The notes beneath the pieces are model-generated. The model was not told the origin of the DNA, did not search any database, and worked only from the letters and a program-made list of their open reading frames with translations. The translations under genes were made by a program, and so were the position numbers. Shown piece by piece: positions 1-9,161 of a stretch of 64,000 nt of DNA (position 1 is the stretch's first letter; each line of letters opens with the position of its first letter). The stretch spans positions 434,001 to 498,000 of the forward strand of contig NZ_JMJJ01000004.1 of the NCBI RefSeq assembly GCF_000710035.2, in the 5' to 3' direction. Source of the stretch: Pantoea ananatis LMG 2665. Lineage in GTDB: Bacteria > Pseudomonadota > Gammaproteobacteria > Enterobacterales > Enterobacteriaceae.

Positions 1-209
1 TGGGCATTGCCGGTGGCGTTTTCAACATGTGCGGCAATATGGCCAGTATCGTTACCCCGCTGGTGATCGGGATCATTCTGGCGAATACGCAATCATTTGA
101 TTATGCGATTTTATATGTGGGATCGATGGGGCTGCTCGGCCTGATTTCGTATCTCTTTATTGTCGGGCCTTTGGAACGGATTACGCTGACGTCCACGAAG
201 CCTGAGTAA
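1..209 (+). CDS. MFS sugar-acid transporter, C-terminal fragment (GudP/GarP-like)
   Basis: The reading frame is open from the first bases of the window and ends at a TAA at 207-209, so only about the last 68 residues are present. The visible part has the glycine-rich GGVFNMCGN motif followed by two hydrophobic segments and a short hydrophilic tail (GPLERITL), like the last two transmembrane helices of anion:cation symporters of the GudP/GarP/DgoT family (glucarate, galactarate, galactonate uptake). The substrate cannot be decided from this fragment. It is convergent with hutU and is followed by a strong terminator, so it is probably not part of the hut system. Confidence 0.75.
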   Translation, partial: GIAGGVFNMCGNMASIVTPLVIGIILANTQSFDYAILYVGSMGLLGLISYLFIVGPLERITLTSTKPE

Positions 210-231
210 GCCTGTTGCGAGCATTTCGCGC

Positions 232-270
232 CGCTGTTCCGGAACCGCACTCCCCGGAACAGCGTTTTTT
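232..270 (+). terminator. Rho-independent terminator of the MFS gene
   Basis: An 11-bp perfect stem (CGCTGTTCCGG at 232-242, CCGGAACAGCG at 254-264) is followed by six T residues at 265-270. It lies 22 nt after the stop of the MFS fragment and separates it from the convergent hutU. Confidence 0.9.
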
Positions 271-307
271 ACCGCATGACGCGACTCAATAAAATCGGCG
301 TTGCGGG

Positions 308-1990
308 TTATTGCATCGGTAAGTTCAGACCGTGTTTTGTCGCACACTGCTGTGCCTGTTCGTATCCCGCATCGGCATGACGCATCACGCCGGTAGCAGG
401 ATCGTTCCACAGCACGCGGCCCAAGCGGGCATCAGCCGCTTCCGTGCCGTCGCACACAATCACCACGCCAGAATGCTGGGAGAAGCCCATGCCCACGCCA
501 CCACCATGATGCAGGCTCACCCAGGTCGCGCCGCCCGCCGTATTCAGCAGGGCGTTGAGCAGCGGCCAGTCGGATACCGCATCCGACCCATCTTTCATCG
601 CTTCGGTTTCACGGTTTGGCGAGGCAACAGAGCCGCAGTCGAGGTGATCGCGACCGATCACAATCGGTGCTTTTAGCTCGCCGTTGCGTACCATTTCATT
701 GAACGCGAGGGCCGCGAGATGGCGCTCACCCAATCCCAGCCAGCAGATACGCGCCGGTAAGCCCTGGAAGGCGATGCGTTCCTGCGCCATATCCAGCCAG
801 CGATGCAGCGTTTTATGTTGCGGGAAAAGTTCTTTGAGTTTGGCATCCGTTTTATAGATATCTTCGGGGTCGCCAGACAGGGCAACCCAGCGGAACGGAC
901 CTTTACCTTCGCAAAACAGGGGACGGATATAGGCTGGCACAAAACCGGGAAAATCAAAGGCATTGCTGACGCCTTCATCCAGTGCGACCTGGCGAATGTT
1001 GTTGCCATAATCGACGGTAGGAATGCCCATATGACAGAAGTCGAGCATCGCCTGAACGTGGACGGCCATAGAGGCACGGGCAGCTTTCTCCACGGCTTTA
1101 GGATGTGTCTTGCGTTCCTGCTCCCAGCGTGAGACGTCCCAGTCAATGGGCAGATAGCCGTTAAGGGGATCGTGCGCCGAAGTCTGGTCGGTGACGATGT
1201 CAGGCTTAGGTCCACCCGCTTTGGCGCGCTTAACCAGCTCGGGCAGGATTTCCGCCGCGTTGCCCAGCAGGCCGACAGAAATGGCTTTCTTCGCTTTGGT
1301 CGCCTCATCAATCAAGGCCAGTGCTTCATCCAGCGAGGTGGCTTTGTAATCGACATAACGCGTGCGTAAACGAAAATCGATACGGGATTCCTGACACTCA
1401 ATCGCCAGTACGCAGGCGCCCGCCAGCACGCCTGCCAAGGGTTGCGCACCACCCATGCCACCTAAACCGGCGGTCAGGATCCAGCGTCCGCTTAGATCAT
1501 TGTTATAGTGCTGGCGTCCGGCCTCGACAAACGTCTCGTAGGTGCCCTGAACGATTCCCTGGGCGCCAATGTAAATCCATGAGCCGGCCGTCATCTGGCC
1601 ATACATCATCAGCCCGGCTTTATCCAGTTCGTGGAAGTGATCCCAGTTAGCCCAGTGAGGAACCAGATTGGAGTTGGCCAGCAGGACGCGGGGGGCATCC
1701 GCATGGGTACGAAACACGCCGACGGGTTTGCCCGACTGGATCAGCAGGGTTTCGTCCGGCTGCAGGAGCTGCAGCGATCGTAAAATTTGCTCAAAACATT
1801 CCCAGTTGCGCGCGGCTTTACCAATACCGCCGTACACCACCAGATCTTCCGGACGTTCTGCCACGTCGGGATCCAGGTTGTTCTGAATCATGCGGTAAGC
1901 TGCTTCAATTAACCAGTTAGCGCAGTGCAGTTCATTTCCACGCGGCGCACGGATCTCGCGTGCTACCGCTTTAGACAGGGTTTCGCTCAT
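308..1990 (-). CDS. hutU: Urocanate hydratase (urocanase)
   Basis: HutU converts urocanate to imidazolonepropionate, the second step of histidine degradation, in the cytosol with tightly bound NAD+. The protein is 560 residues, the usual urocanase length. The glycine-rich [11 protein letters not shown] segment near residues 174-184 is the NAD-binding motif, and the GMGFSQHSG segment close to the C-terminus is typical of the family. The frame is open further upstream, but the ATG at 1990 gives MSETLSK and sits 10 bp after hutH, so the upstream extension is rejected. It is the second gene of hutH-hutU and should be transcribed from the sigma-54/HutC promoter in front of hutH. Confidence 0.97.
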   Translation of the reverse strand: MSETLSKAVAREIRAPRGNELHCANWLIEAAYRMIQNNLDPDVAERPEDLVVYGGIGKAARNWECFEQILRSLQLLQPDETLLIQSGKPVGVFRTHADAPRVLLANSNLVPHWANWDHFHELDKAGLMMYGQMTAGSWIYIGAQGIVQGTYETFVEAGRQHYNNDLSGRWILTAGLGGMGGAQPLAGVLAGACVLAIECQESRIDFRLRTRYVDYKATSLDEALALIDEATKAKKAISVGLLGNAAEILPELVKRAKAGGPKPDIVTDQTSAHDPLNGYLPIDWDVSRWEQERKTHPKAVEKAARASMAVHVQAMLDFCHMGIPTVDYGNNIRQVALDEGVSNAFDFPGFVPAYIRPLFCEGKGPFRWVALSGDPEDIYKTDAKLKELFPQHKTLHRWLDMAQERIAFQGLPARICWLGLGERHLAALAFNEMVRNGELKAPIVIGRDHLDCGSVASPNRETEAMKDGSDAVSDWPLLNALLNTAGGATWVSLHHGGGVGMGFSQHSGVVIVCDGTEAADARLGRVLWNDPATGVMRHADAGYEQAQQCATKHGLNLPMQ

Positions 1991-2000
1991 GACGGATTCC

Positions 2001-3557
2001 TTATTTAACTGAATAGGTGCCCATGCTGGGTAGTAATGCGGTGAGTGCCTCTGGCCAGTCGCAGCGGCTTGCCCACTGACGCATCGCCTCAATGTCGGGT
2101 GCCAGCAGGCGGTCTTCTTCCAGGAAGGCAACGCGTTCGCGGATGCGGCCAAGGGCCTGCTCTATCGGTGCAGAACTTTGCAAGGGACGATGAAACTCAA
2201 TGCCCTGGGCGGCGGCCATCGCTTCAATGCCCACCACGGCGGCGCTGTTAAAGCACATATCCCCCAGGCGGCGGGCGGCATAGGTGGCCATGGAAACGTG
2301 ATCTTCCTGGTTAGCCGAGGTCGGTAAGCTGTCTACACTGCCGGGATGGGCCAGCGATTTATTTTCTGATGCCAGCGCCGCCGCAGTGACCTGGGCAATC
2401 ATAAAGCCGGAGTTCACGCCGCCGTCGCGAACCAGGAAAGGTGGCAGTCCGGACAGGCCGGTATCCAGCAGCAGGGCCAGTCGACGTTCCGAGATAGCGC
2501 CCACTTCAGCCACGGCCAGCGCAATAATGTCGGCTGCAAAGGCGACCGGTTCAGCATGGAAGTTGCCGCCGGAGATCACATCGCCGGTTTCGCTGAAAAC
2601 CAGCGGATTATCAGAGGCGGCGTTGGCTTCAATTTGCAGGACGCGCGCGGCATGAGAGAGGTTATCCAGGCAGGCGCCCATTACCTGAGGTACGCAGCGG
2701 ATAGAATAGGGATCCTGTACCCGGCCACAGTGGGTATGTGAACCGAGGATTTCGCTTCCTTCAATCAGGCTGGTAATCGCGGCGGCCACGGCAATCTGCC
2801 CGTGCTGACCGCGCGCCTGATGGATACGGGCATCGAAGGGTTTTAACGAACCTTTGATCGCTTCTAACGACAGGGCGCCCGCCAGTAAACCTGCGGCAAA
2901 CAGGTTTTCGGCTTCAAACAGGCCACGCAGCGCCAGCGCCGTGGAAACCTGGGTGCCATTAAGCAATGCCAGACCTTCTTTCGGGCCCAGAACAAAGGGC
3001 GTCAACCCGACTTTAGCCAGGCCTTCTGTCGCCGCAATAAGTTCCCCTTTGAACCTGACCTGACCTTCACCAAGCAGCATCAGCGACATATGCGCCAGCG
3101 GCGCCAGATCGCCCGAGGCACCCACCGATCCTTTTTCCGGAATGCACGGCATGATGCCGGCATTAAACAGGGCCAGCAGGGCATCGATCAGTTCGATGCG
3201 TACACCCGAATGGCCCCGCGAAAGGCTGATCACTTTGCTGGCGACGACCAGCCGCGTGACGTTATCAGGCAGTAAATTCCCTAACCCGACGCTGTGGGAC
3301 AGCACCAGATTACGTTGCAGATCCGCCAGACGGCTGGCGGGGATCTGGGTTTGGGCCAGTTTGCCAAAACCGGTGTTAATGCCGTAAACCACGCTGCCGG
3401 AGGCGACGATCGCGTCAACGGTGCGTTGTGCCTCGGCGACGGCCTGGCGGGCGCCATCGTCGAGGCTGAGGGTAACGTTACCCTGGTAAATTGCGCGTAA
3501 TGTCGCGAGATCAACATTACCTGGCACCAGGTGTAATACCTGAGTCGAACCTGACAT
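2001..3557 (-). CDS. hutH: Histidine ammonia-lyase (histidase)
   Basis: HutH deaminates L-histidine to trans-urocanate and ammonia, the first step of the pathway. At 518 residues it has the full family length. The autocatalytic MIO tripeptide Ala147-Ser148-Gly149 is intact in [11 protein letters not shown]. The other catalytic positions are present too: Tyr58 (YGINTG), His88 (LSHSVG), Asn200 (LLNGT), Gln281, Tyr284 and Arg287 (QDPYSIR), Phe333, and the Glu of NQEDH. The start at 3557 was chosen because AGGAG lies about 8 nt upstream; a start 7 codons earlier would run through the Shine-Dalgarno sequence. It is the first gene of hutHU. A paralogue without the MIO tripeptide lies at 12366-13865. 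Confidence 0.97.
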   Translation of the reverse strand: MSGSTQVLHLVPGNVDLATLRAIYQGNVTLSLDDGARQAVAEAQRTVDAIVASGSVVYGINTGFGKLAQTQIPASRLADLQRNLVLSHSVGLGNLLPDNVTRLVVASKVISLSRGHSGVRIELIDALLALFNAGIMPCIPEKGSVGASGDLAPLAHMSLMLLGEGQVRFKGELIAATEGLAKVGLTPFVLGPKEGLALLNGTQVSTALALRGLFEAENLFAAGLLAGALSLEAIKGSLKPFDARIHQARGQHGQIAVAAAITSLIEGSEILGSHTHCGRVQDPYSIRCVPQVMGACLDNLSHAARVLQIEANAASDNPLVFSETGDVISGGNFHAEPVAFAADIIALAVAEVGAISERRLALLLDTGLSGLPPFLVRDGGVNSGFMIAQVTAAALASENKSLAHPGSVDSLPTSANQEDHVSMATYAARRLGDMCFNSAAVVGIEAMAAAQGIEFHRPLQSSAPIEQALGRIRERVAFLEEDRLLAPDIEAMRQWASRCDWPEALTALLPSMGTYSVK

Positions 3558-3565
3558 AACCTGCT

Positions 3566-3579
3566 CCTGTCTATACAAG
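3566..3579. promoter_or_regulatory. Second HutC-like operator in the hutH leader
   Basis: CCTGTCTATACAAG matches the stronger site at 3653-3666 except for one base of the left half. It lies between the predicted hutH transcription start and its ribosome binding site, about 84 nt downstream of the start. The transporter operon has a second operator at a similar distance, which supports it being real. Confidence 0.55.
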
Positions 3580-3652
3580 GGTTGGGTTGCCGCAGGGCAT
3601 CTTTATTGACCCTGATCAACTGAATAACGCGAGTGAACCATAAGTGTCTATT

Positions 3653-3666
3653 CTTGTCTATACAAG
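3653..3666. promoter_or_regulatory. HutC operator overlapping the hutH transcription start
   Basis: CTTGTCTATACAAG is a 14-bp site with perfect CTTGT/ACAAG arms, the shape recognised by HutC repressors (TTGTAT-ATACAA type). It begins two bases beyond the -12 element of the sigma-54 promoter at 3668-3683 on the minus strand. It therefore covers the predicted start near 3657, where bound repressor would block initiation. Confidence 0.8.
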
Positions 3667-3667
3667 T

Positions 3668-3683
3668 TGCAATCAGCGTGCCA
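3668..3683 (-). promoter_or_regulatory. Sigma-54 promoter of hutHU
   Basis: Read on the minus strand, TGGCACG-CTGA-TTGCA matches the sigma-54 -24/-12 consensus (TGGCACG-N4-TTGCW) at every defined position. The predicted start near 3657 lies about 100 nt upstream of the hutH ATG. The perfect match, the correct orientation and the adjacent HutC operator together make chance unlikely. Confidence 0.88.
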
Positions 3684-3744
3684 AACCGATCACAAAATTG
3701 ATCGGGCGTCAGGGCAGGGGGGAGCGAGCAACGACCGGTATTGC

Positions 3745-3761
3745 TGCACCTTTATCAGGCA
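3745..3761. promoter_or_regulatory. NtrC-like enhancer site upstream of hutHU
   Basis: TGCACCTTTATCAGGCA agrees at 13 of 17 positions with the NtrC consensus TGCACCAWWWTGGTGCA. Its centre is about 96 bp upstream of the predicted hutH start. A perfect second half-site GGTGCA follows at 3765-3770, so the stretch 3745-3770 is a TGCACC...GGTGCA inverted repeat. Binding is inferred. Confidence 0.55.
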
Positions 3762-3797
3762 GCAGGTGCACGGTTAAAGTGCTGAAACCGCGTCTGA

Positions 3798-3809
3798 ATG
3801 TATATACAT
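3798..3809. promoter_or_regulatory. HutC operator in front of hutC
   Basis: ATGTATATACAT is a perfect 12-bp palindrome with the TGTATATACA core also seen at 6521-6530 and 9163-9172. It lies 51 bp before the hutC start, which suggests autoregulation. Confidence 0.75.
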
Positions 3810-3860
3810 CCAACCCTGCAGGCAGTAAACTCTGCGCATTATCTGCGAAAGGAAAACGTT

Positions 3861-4616
3861 ATGGCCGAGCATACGGCAATTGCACAACTGGCGGCGGCCA
3901 TGAGCGATGAACCTGCGCCTATTTATCAACGGGTCAAGCAGGCTATCATCAGCCAGATTCGTGAAGGACACTGGAAAGCAAATCAGCGCGTGCCCTCCGA
4001 AAGCGAGCTGGTCAATGAACTAGGCGTGAGCCGGATGACCATCAATCGTGCATTACGCGAGCTGACCAGCGAAGGGTTTCTGGTGCGTATGCAGGGCGTA
4101 GGAACATTTGTTGCCGAAATGAAAGGCTATACGGCCATGCTCGAAGTGCATAACATCGCCGATGAAATTGCCCAGCGCGGTCACCAGCACAGCTGCAAAA
4201 TTCTGATGATGGGTCAGAACAAAGCCGATCCCGAGCAGGCTTCGGTTCTGGGGCTGACCACCGGGCAAACGCTGTTTCATTCGCTGATTGTGCATTATGA
4301 AAACGAGTTGCCGGTGCAGCTTGAAGACCGACTGGTGAATCCGCAGCTGGCTCCGGACTATCTGACTCAGGATTACCATACGCTCACGCCTTATACCTAT
4401 CTGATGCGGGCGGCGCCGTTAACGGCAGGTGAGCACATCGTTGAAGCGGTGATGCCCGATGCGCGTCAGCGTAAACATCTGGCGATCGATGAGCATGAGC
4501 CCTGTCTGCTTATCCGCCGCCAGACCTGGAGCGACAATAAAATCGTGACCTATGCGCGATTACTCTATCCGGGCTCGCGCTATAAGCTGCTGGGCCGCTT
4601 CAAAGGACACGGGTAA
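3861..4616 (+). CDS. hutC: Histidine utilisation repressor, GntR family
   Basis: HutC represses hut genes and is released from DNA by urocanate. The 251-residue protein has the GntR order: an N-terminal winged helix (PIYQRVKQAI, then VPSESELVNELGVSRMTINRALREL, roughly residues 20-85) and a C-terminal UTRA effector domain ending in YARLLYPGSRYKLLGRF. The ATG at 3861 is preceded by AAAGGAAAA; an upstream ATG at 3798 would lie inside the operator palindrome and is rejected. The gene is alone on its strand between divergent hutHU and convergent hutDF. Its last 17 bases overlap the end of hutD. At least six matching operators lie in the cluster. Confidence 0.96.
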   Translation: MAEHTAIAQLAAAMSDEPAPIYQRVKQAIISQIREGHWKANQRVPSESELVNELGVSRMTINRALRELTSEGFLVRMQGVGTFVAEMKGYTAMLEVHNIADEIAQRGHQHSCKILMMGQNKADPEQASVLGLTTGQTLFHSLIVHYENELPVQLEDRLVNPQLAPDYLTQDYHTLTPYTYLMRAAPLTAGEHIVEAVMPDARQRKHLAIDEHEPCLLIRRQTWSDNKIVTYARLLYPGSRYKLLGRFKGHG

Positions 4617-5145
4617 GGCGCACGAACAGCAGTCTTGCCTCCGGACTGGCTGGCGAGAGCAGGGTGGAGTGATCTACCCACCATGTCCCCTGCTGCGCCT
4701 CTAACCGCGCGTCATCCGCGATGCGCCATTCTCCGGCTAACACCCACGCTACGCCGTGCTCGCTGCAGACGGCTTGCGTAACGACGTCGGCCTGCGCCCG
4801 CCATGCGTCACGCCGCGTCATGACGTTAAAATCCTGACTGGCCTCTTTGCCTTCCAGACTGGCTTCAAGTGCCCATTCACCCGCGAAAGCCCAGGGAACT
4901 TCAGGCAGTAAGCGGTGCTCGCCTGCCGGACCGCGCAGCAGCACCGGGCTGCCGTTCAGCAGAGTAATCGTGCGATCTATGCCGTTGAACGTCGAAAACG
5001 GGCCGTCCTGAGCAATGGTCGCAATACTGGCTCGCCAGGCGAAATCGTCGGCATCAGGCGGAAAGCTGATAATCTCGCGTGTTTCGCCTCCGCCGTTGCG
5101 CCAGCGGCTAGCGGGTAAGTTTTCCAGAGAAAATAATGTTCTCAT
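4600..5145 (-). CDS. hutD: HutD family protein
   Basis: The 181-residue protein starts with the hallmark RWRNGGGETREI segment of the HutD family (PF05962, a bicupin fold). Family members are linked to hut operons and are thought to tune the pathway, probably by sensing or buffering urocanate; no enzymatic activity is established. It follows hutF with a 4-bp ATGA overlap, so the two are translationally coupled. It is convergent with hutC, overlapping it by 17 bp. Confidence 0.92.
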   Translation of the reverse strand: MRTLFSLENLPASRWRNGGGETREIISFPPDADDFAWRASIATIAQDGPFSTFNGIDRTITLLNGSPVLLRGPAGEHRLLPEVPWAFAGEWALEASLEGKEASQDFNVMTRRDAWRAQADVVTQAVCSEHGVAWVLAGEWRIADDARLEAQQGTWWVDHSTLLSPASPEARLLFVRLTRVL

Positions 5146-6497
5146 TGCAGCGCCGCCATTGCCTGGGCGAAGCGCGCCGCGCAGGCGTGTTCTTCGGCAT
5201 GATGCCCGTCGTTAATGACCCGATTGCCCGCCACATACACGTCGCGAATCTGATCGCGCTGGCCCGCAAACAGCCAACGGTTAAGCAGGGCGTGGTCATT
5301 CACGCTGCCCAGCCAGGCCTGATCGCGCAGTACCAGCCAGTCGGCGCGCTGCCCCACGGCCAGTGAACCACTCCTGATCCCACAGGCCTGAGCGCCGCCT
5401 GCAGCTGCCTGCTGCCACAGCAGGTCGCCGACGGAAGGCTGGTGAGCCAGGGCGATACGGTTACGACGGCGGTCGCGCAGACGCTGAGCATATTCCAGCC
5501 AGCGCAGCTCTTCCTGAACGCTCAATGAGACATGGCTGTCAGAGCCGATGCCCCAGCGACCGCCCTGAGCGATATAGTCCACCGCCGGGAAAATGCCGTC
5601 GCCAAGATTGGCTTCGGTAGTCGGACACAACCCGGCAACCGCGCCGCTGGTGGCAAGGCGCGTCACCTCGCTGTTATCAAGATGTGTGGCATGGATCAGG
5701 CACCAGCGCGCGTCAACGTCAAAGCGGTTCATCAGCCAGCTCACCGGGCGCTCGCCGCTCCAGGCCAGGCTGTCGTTCACCTCTTTTTCCTGCTCGGCAA
5801 CGTGGATGTGCACCGGTAACGACCGATCGCTGGCGGCTAACACTTCGTGCATTTGCACTTCGCTCACCGCACGCAGTGAGTGAAAGCACAGGCCTACGTT
5901 GTGCAATGGCTTGTCTTTCACCCACGCCTGCAGGCGTGCCTGCTGTTGCAGGTAGTTGTCGGTCTGCTGAATAAAGCGTTTCTGCCCGGCCACAGGCGGC
6001 TGCGCGCCAAACCCGCTGTAGCTGTAAAGCACCGGAAGCAGGGTCTGACCAATGCCTGCCGTCTCGGCGGCGGCAATCAACTGCTGCAGCATGGCATCAT
6101 CGGCATAGGGCGCGCCGTTAACGTCATGATGCAGATAATGGAATTCTGCAACCTGGCAGTAGCCACCTTTTAACATATCGATGTACAGCAACGCGGCAAT
6201 ATCGCCCACCTGCTGGGGCGTCAGGCGCTGCACCATGCGATACATTAAGTCGCGCCAGGTCCAGAAGCTGTCTTGTGGATCGCCCGCCACTTCGGCCAGA
6301 CCGGCCATGGCGCGCTGAAAAGCATGAGAGTGCAGATTTGCGATAGCGGGAATGACCTCGCCGGGTAAGCGACATGCCTGACGGTCATCACTGTTGGGCG
6401 TGATGGCCTCAATGATTCCGGCCGGACTGACGTGGATGCGTACCTGTTTGTACCAGCCGTCAGCCAGCAGTGCGCGGGGCGCAAAAAAAATTGCCAT
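5142..6497 (-). CDS. hutF: Formimidoylglutamate deiminase
   Basis: HutF hydrolyses N-formimino-L-glutamate to N-formyl-L-glutamate and ammonia. This step defines the five-step route of histidine degradation known from Pseudomonas. The 451-residue protein belongs to the amidohydrolase superfamily: His56-Ser-His58 (LHSHAFQRAM) forms the first metal-binding motif, HIHVAEQ and IHATHLD supply further metal-ligand histidines, and GIGSDSHVS carries the catalytic Asp. The start has GAGGATCAACT in front of it. It leads the hutF-hutD operon and is divergent from hutI across an 84-bp gap with a HutC operator. Its presence together with an N-formylglutamate amidohydrolase argues against the four-step Klebsiella/Salmonella route. 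Confidence 0.94.
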   Translation of the reverse strand: MAIFFAPRALLADGWYKQVRIHVSPAGIIEAITPNSDDRQACRLPGEVIPAIANLHSHAFQRAMAGLAEVAGDPQDSFWTWRDLMYRMVQRLTPQQVGDIAALLYIDMLKGGYCQVAEFHYLHHDVNGAPYADDAMLQQLIAAAETAGIGQTLLPVLYSYSGFGAQPPVAGQKRFIQQTDNYLQQQARLQAWVKDKPLHNVGLCFHSLRAVSEVQMHEVLAASDRSLPVHIHVAEQEKEVNDSLAWSGERPVSWLMNRFDVDARWCLIHATHLDNSEVTRLATSGAVAGLCPTTEANLGDGIFPAVDYIAQGGRWGIGSDSHVSLSVQEELRWLEYAQRLRDRRRNRIALAHQPSVGDLLWQQAAAGGAQACGIRSGSLAVGQRADWLVLRDQAWLGSVNDHALLNRWLFAGQRDQIRDVYVAGNRVINDGHHAEEHACAARFAQAMAALQ

Positions 6498-6520
6498 AGT
6501 TGATCCTCAAGGGATGTGGT

Positions 6521-6530
6521 TGTATATACA
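6521..6530. promoter_or_regulatory. HutC operator between hutF and hutI
   Basis: TGTATATACA is a perfect palindrome inside a longer run of alternating TATACAT units at 6520-6538. It sits in the short divergent gap, so one bound repressor could control both hutFD and hutIG. No sigma-54 motif is visible in this gap. Confidence 0.75.
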
Positions 6531-6581
6531 TATACATACTTTAAAGTGGGCTGTAAACGGCGAGAGTAACGAGAGGCAGGA

Positions 6582-7799
6582 ATGGCAGAAGAACTCCAGG
6601 TAGACAGTGTGTGGACCGGTGCTGATGTGGTGACCATGCGCGGTGGTCGCTACGCGATGATTGAGCAGGGGGCGCTGGCGGTGAAGGCAGACAAGCTGGT
6701 GTGGGTAGGCGCCGCCGCGGATATGCCTGCCTTTAGCGCACAAAAACATCATCAGTTACCGGGCGGGATTATCACGCCAGGGCTGGTCGATTGTCATACG
6801 CATCTGGTTTTTGGTGGGGATCGCAGTCAGGAATTTGAACAGCGTCTCAACGGGGTCAGTTATGCCGACATAGCGGCACAGGGCGGGGGGATCCTCTCTA
6901 CCGTTCGGGCTACGCGCGCGGCCAGCGAGCAGGCACTGGTTTCATCGGCCCGCTGGCGACTGAATCGTTTACTGGCTGAAGGCGTGACGACTGTCGAGAT
7001 CAAATCCGGTTACGGGCTGGACGAAGAGAGCGAATTACGTATGCTGCGCGCCATCCGCCAACTGGGTAAAGAGGTGGCTGCGGATGTGCAGGCAACCTGC
7101 CTTGCTGCGCACGCTTTTCCGCCCGAATTTAAACAGGATCCCGAGGGCTGGATAGCGATTATCTGCGAACGCCTGCTGCCTCAGGTCAAAGCCGAAGGGC
7201 TGGCTGACGCGGTTGATGCTTTCTGTGAACATCTGGCCTTTTCTCCTCAGCAGGTGGCCCGGGTGTTTGAGCGGGCAAAGGCGCTGGGGCTGCCGGTAAA
7301 ACTTCATGCAGAGCAGTTGTCTGCGCTGGGTGGTGCGGCGCTGGCAGCACGCCATGACGCGCTCTCAGCCGATCACCTGGAATATGCTACCGAGCAGGAT
7401 GTCCAGGCGATGGCCGGGCACGGCACGGTCGCGGTACTGCTGCCTGGCGCATTTTACCTGTTACGGGAAACGCAGCGCCCACCTGTGGCTCTGTTTCGCC
7501 GCTATGGCGTGCCCATGGCGCTGGCGAGTGATGCCAACCCTGGTACCTCTCCGGCCCTGTCACTGCGGTTAATGCTCAATATGGGCTGCACGCTGTTTGG
7601 CATGACGCCGGAAGAGGCGCTGGCCGGCGTCACCCTGTGGGGCGCGAAGGCGCTAGGGCTGGAAGCCAGCCACGGCTCGCTTGAGGCTGGCAAAGTTGCC
7701 AGTTTTGTCCACTGGCCGCTGGCTCGCCCGGCGGAACTGGTTTACTGGCTGGGCGGTGAACTGCCCTGTACGGTCATCTATCGCGGAGAAGCACAATGA
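6582..7799 (+). CDS. hutI: Imidazolonepropionase
   Basis: HutI opens the ring of imidazolone-5-propionate to give formiminoglutamate, the third step of the pathway. The 405-residue protein is an amidohydrolase with the metal-binding motif [11 protein letters not shown] (His72 and His74), the downstream LHAEQ and SADHLEY motifs, and SDANPGTSP carrying the conserved Asp. The start has GAGAGGCAGG just upstream. The stop overlaps the hutG start by 4 bp (ATGA), which makes the pair an operon read from the divergent region with hutF. Confidence 0.96.
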   Translation: MAEELQVDSVWTGADVVTMRGGRYAMIEQGALAVKADKLVWVGAAADMPAFSAQKHHQLPGGIITPGLVDCHTHLVFGGDRSQEFEQRLNGVSYADIAAQGGGILSTVRATRAASEQALVSSARWRLNRLLAEGVTTVEIKSGYGLDEESELRMLRAIRQLGKEVAADVQATCLAAHAFPPEFKQDPEGWIAIICERLLPQVKAEGLADAVDAFCEHLAFSPQQVARVFERAKALGLPVKLHAEQLSALGGAALAARHDALSADHLEYATEQDVQAMAGHGTVAVLLPGAFYLLRETQRPPVALFRRYGVPMALASDANPGTSPALSLRLMLNMGCTLFGMTPEEALAGVTLWGAKALGLEASHGSLEAGKVASFVHWPLARPAELVYWLGGELPCTVIYRGEAQ

Positions 7800-8587
7800 C
7801 ACCTTTTCATTTCACCCAGGGCAATATTCCCCTACTGGTCAGTATCCCTCATGCCGGTACGCTGTTGACACCGGAAGTGGAGGAGGGACTCAGCGAGGCC
7901 GCCCGCAACTTACCTGACACCGACTGGCACCTGCCACAACTTTATGATTTTCTGCGTGATATGGGAGCGAGCATTATCATCGGTCGCTACTCACGATTTG
8001 TTATCGATCTGAATCGCCCGTCGGATAATCAACCGCTCTATACCACGGCCACGACCGGCCTGTTCCCCGAAACCCTGTTTGACGGCACGCCGACTTTTAT
8101 CGAGGGCAAAACGCCCACGGATGCGCAGCGCCAGGGCTACATCAACGCTATCTGGCAACCTTACCATCAGCAGATTCAGCAGACGCTGGCGCAAATGAAA
8201 GCGGAGTTTGGTTACGCTTTGCTGTTTGATGCGCACTCTATTGCCAGTGAAATTCCCCGTCTGTTTGAGGGGCGGTTGCCGGATCTCAATATTGGTACCA
8301 ACGATGGGGCGAGCTGCAGCAGTGCCGTGATTAACGGACTCACCTCGGTGTGCCGCGCGCAGGATCGCTACAGCTGGGTGGTGAACGGCCGTTTCAAAGG
8401 TGGTTATATCACGCGTGCTTACGGGCAGCCGCAGCAGCAGGTTCAGGCTGTGCAGCTGGAGCTGTCGCAAATTAACTATATGGATGAAACGCCGCCGTTT
8501 ACCTGGCATGAAGCGCGGGCTGCGCAGTTGAAGAAGGTGTTAAAGCCGCTGCTGCATAGCTTTCTCGAACAGGGAAAAACGGGCTGA
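7796..8587 (+). CDS. hutG: N-formylglutamate amidohydrolase (deformylase)
   Basis: This enzyme hydrolyses N-formylglutamate to glutamate and formate, the last step of the five-step pathway. The 263-residue sequence carries VSIPHAG near the N-terminus, RFVIDLNRP, and [15 protein letters not shown] followed by DLNIGTNDG, the pattern of the N-formylglutamate amidohydrolase family (PF05013). It lacks the Mn-binding pattern of the arginase-family formiminoglutamase that is also called HutG in Klebsiella and Salmonella. The family assignment fits the presence of HutF upstream. It is coupled to hutI by an ATGA overlap. Confidence 0.93.
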   Translation: MTPFHFTQGNIPLLVSIPHAGTLLTPEVEEGLSEAARNLPDTDWHLPQLYDFLRDMGASIIIGRYSRFVIDLNRPSDNQPLYTTATTGLFPETLFDGTPTFIEGKTPTDAQRQGYINAIWQPYHQQIQQTLAQMKAEFGYALLFDAHSIASEIPRLFEGRLPDLNIGTNDGASCSSAVINGLTSVCRAQDRYSWVVNGRFKGGYITRAYGQPQQQVQAVQLELSQINYMDETPPFTWHEARAAQLKKVLKPLLHSFLEQGKTG

Positions 8588-8689
8588 GGCGTAACCCAAT
8601 CACCGCGGCCCGGCTGGCGGTTTTGGCCGGCGCAGAATAACGGACCTGATGGGCTTCGGCCACTTAGCGCCCGTTGGCACAATAGCACA

Positions 8690-8718
8690 CAGCCGGGCGC
8701 CACGCTGGGTCCCGGCTG
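8690..8718 (+). terminator. Possible terminator downstream of hutIG
   Basis: CAGCCGGG (8690-8697) and CCCGGCTG (8711-8718) form an 8-bp GC-rich stem with a 13-nt loop, followed by CCTCCTTTTA. The T-run is weak and the stem lies about 100 bp after hutG, so termination is only plausible. Confidence 0.4.
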
Positions 8719-8968
8719 CCTCCTTTTACCGCATAGCGCACGACTTTCTCCCACGACTCTCAGCATCTTTTCGCCTGTTCAGGCAAGGCATTTACAGGTG
8801 CGCGCCAGGCATGAAGAGGCTGAGCGATGATGTTCGCCAGACCAGTGAGAGGGGCTAAATGCAGGGCGCTTATCCGTGATCCCCGCCAGGCGATAACATA
8901 ATCGGTTGCCGATCTGTTTCTGTCCGCCGCAGCACTGCGCGCAAGTTTGCGCTGAATGTGTGCAGTGC

Positions 8969-8985
8969 TGCACCTGAAACGGGCA
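8969..8985. promoter_or_regulatory. NtrC-like site, distal
   Basis: TGCACCTGAAACGGGCA keeps the left half TGCACC perfectly and four of the six right-half positions. It is centred about 96 bp upstream of the predicted start near 9073, the same distance as the NtrC-like site at hutHU. The neighbouring site is centred 30 bp away, close to three helical turns. Confidence 0.5.
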
Positions 8986-8998
8986 TTGGCCTGGTAAG

Positions 8999-9015
8999 AG
9001 CACTTTCACCGGGCA
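8999..9015. promoter_or_regulatory. NtrC-like site, proximal
   Basis: AGCACTTTCACCGGGCA is a weaker match to the NtrC 17-mer with GCAC and GGGCA arms. It shares its right arm with the site at 8969-8985 and lies on the same helical face (30 bp centre to centre). Confidence 0.4.
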
Positions 9016-9045
9016 ATGGGGCGGCGGTTGCCGAGCGTCCTGAAC

Positions 9046-9061
9046 TGGCACGACCTTTGCT
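9046..9061 (+). promoter_or_regulatory. Sigma-54 promoter of the transporter operon
   Basis: TGGCACG-ACCT-TTGCT matches the sigma-54 consensus at all defined positions. The predicted start near 9073 lies inside the HutC operator 9065-9076. The arrangement is the same as at hutHU on the other side of the cluster. Confidence 0.88.
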
Positions 9062-9064
9062 AGG

Positions 9065-9076
9065 TTGTATGTACAA
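9065..9076. promoter_or_regulatory. HutC operator overlapping the transporter start site
   Basis: TTGTATGTACAA has perfect TTGTA/TACAA arms and sits four bases after the -12 element of the sigma-54 promoter, covering the predicted transcription start. Confidence 0.78.
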
Positions 9077-9161
9077 GTTAGCTCTGTTCGATATCCCGTT
9101 GCTATTTATCGTGTCTGGCTCACAAAACGATCAAGCCGACAATGAATTCGACAATGTTAGC

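Noticed and set aside
1991..2152. Upstream extension of hutU by 54 codons
   Set aside because: It overlaps hutH on the same strand, and the ATG at 1990 gives the standard urocanase N-terminus and length.
7796..8587. Calling this gene formiminoglutamase
   Set aside because: The sequence lacks arginase-family metal motifs and carries the N-formylglutamate amidohydrolase pattern; hutF is present.
8649..8858. Open frame of 69 codons upstream of the transporter operon
   Set aside because: No ribosome binding site, no resemblance to known proteins, and the region is explained by promoter elements.
8960..8974. GTGCAG..CTGCAC palindrome as NtrC site
   Set aside because: The arms are in the opposite order to NtrC half-sites and the spacer is 2 nt; the overlapping 17-mer at 8969-8985 fits better.
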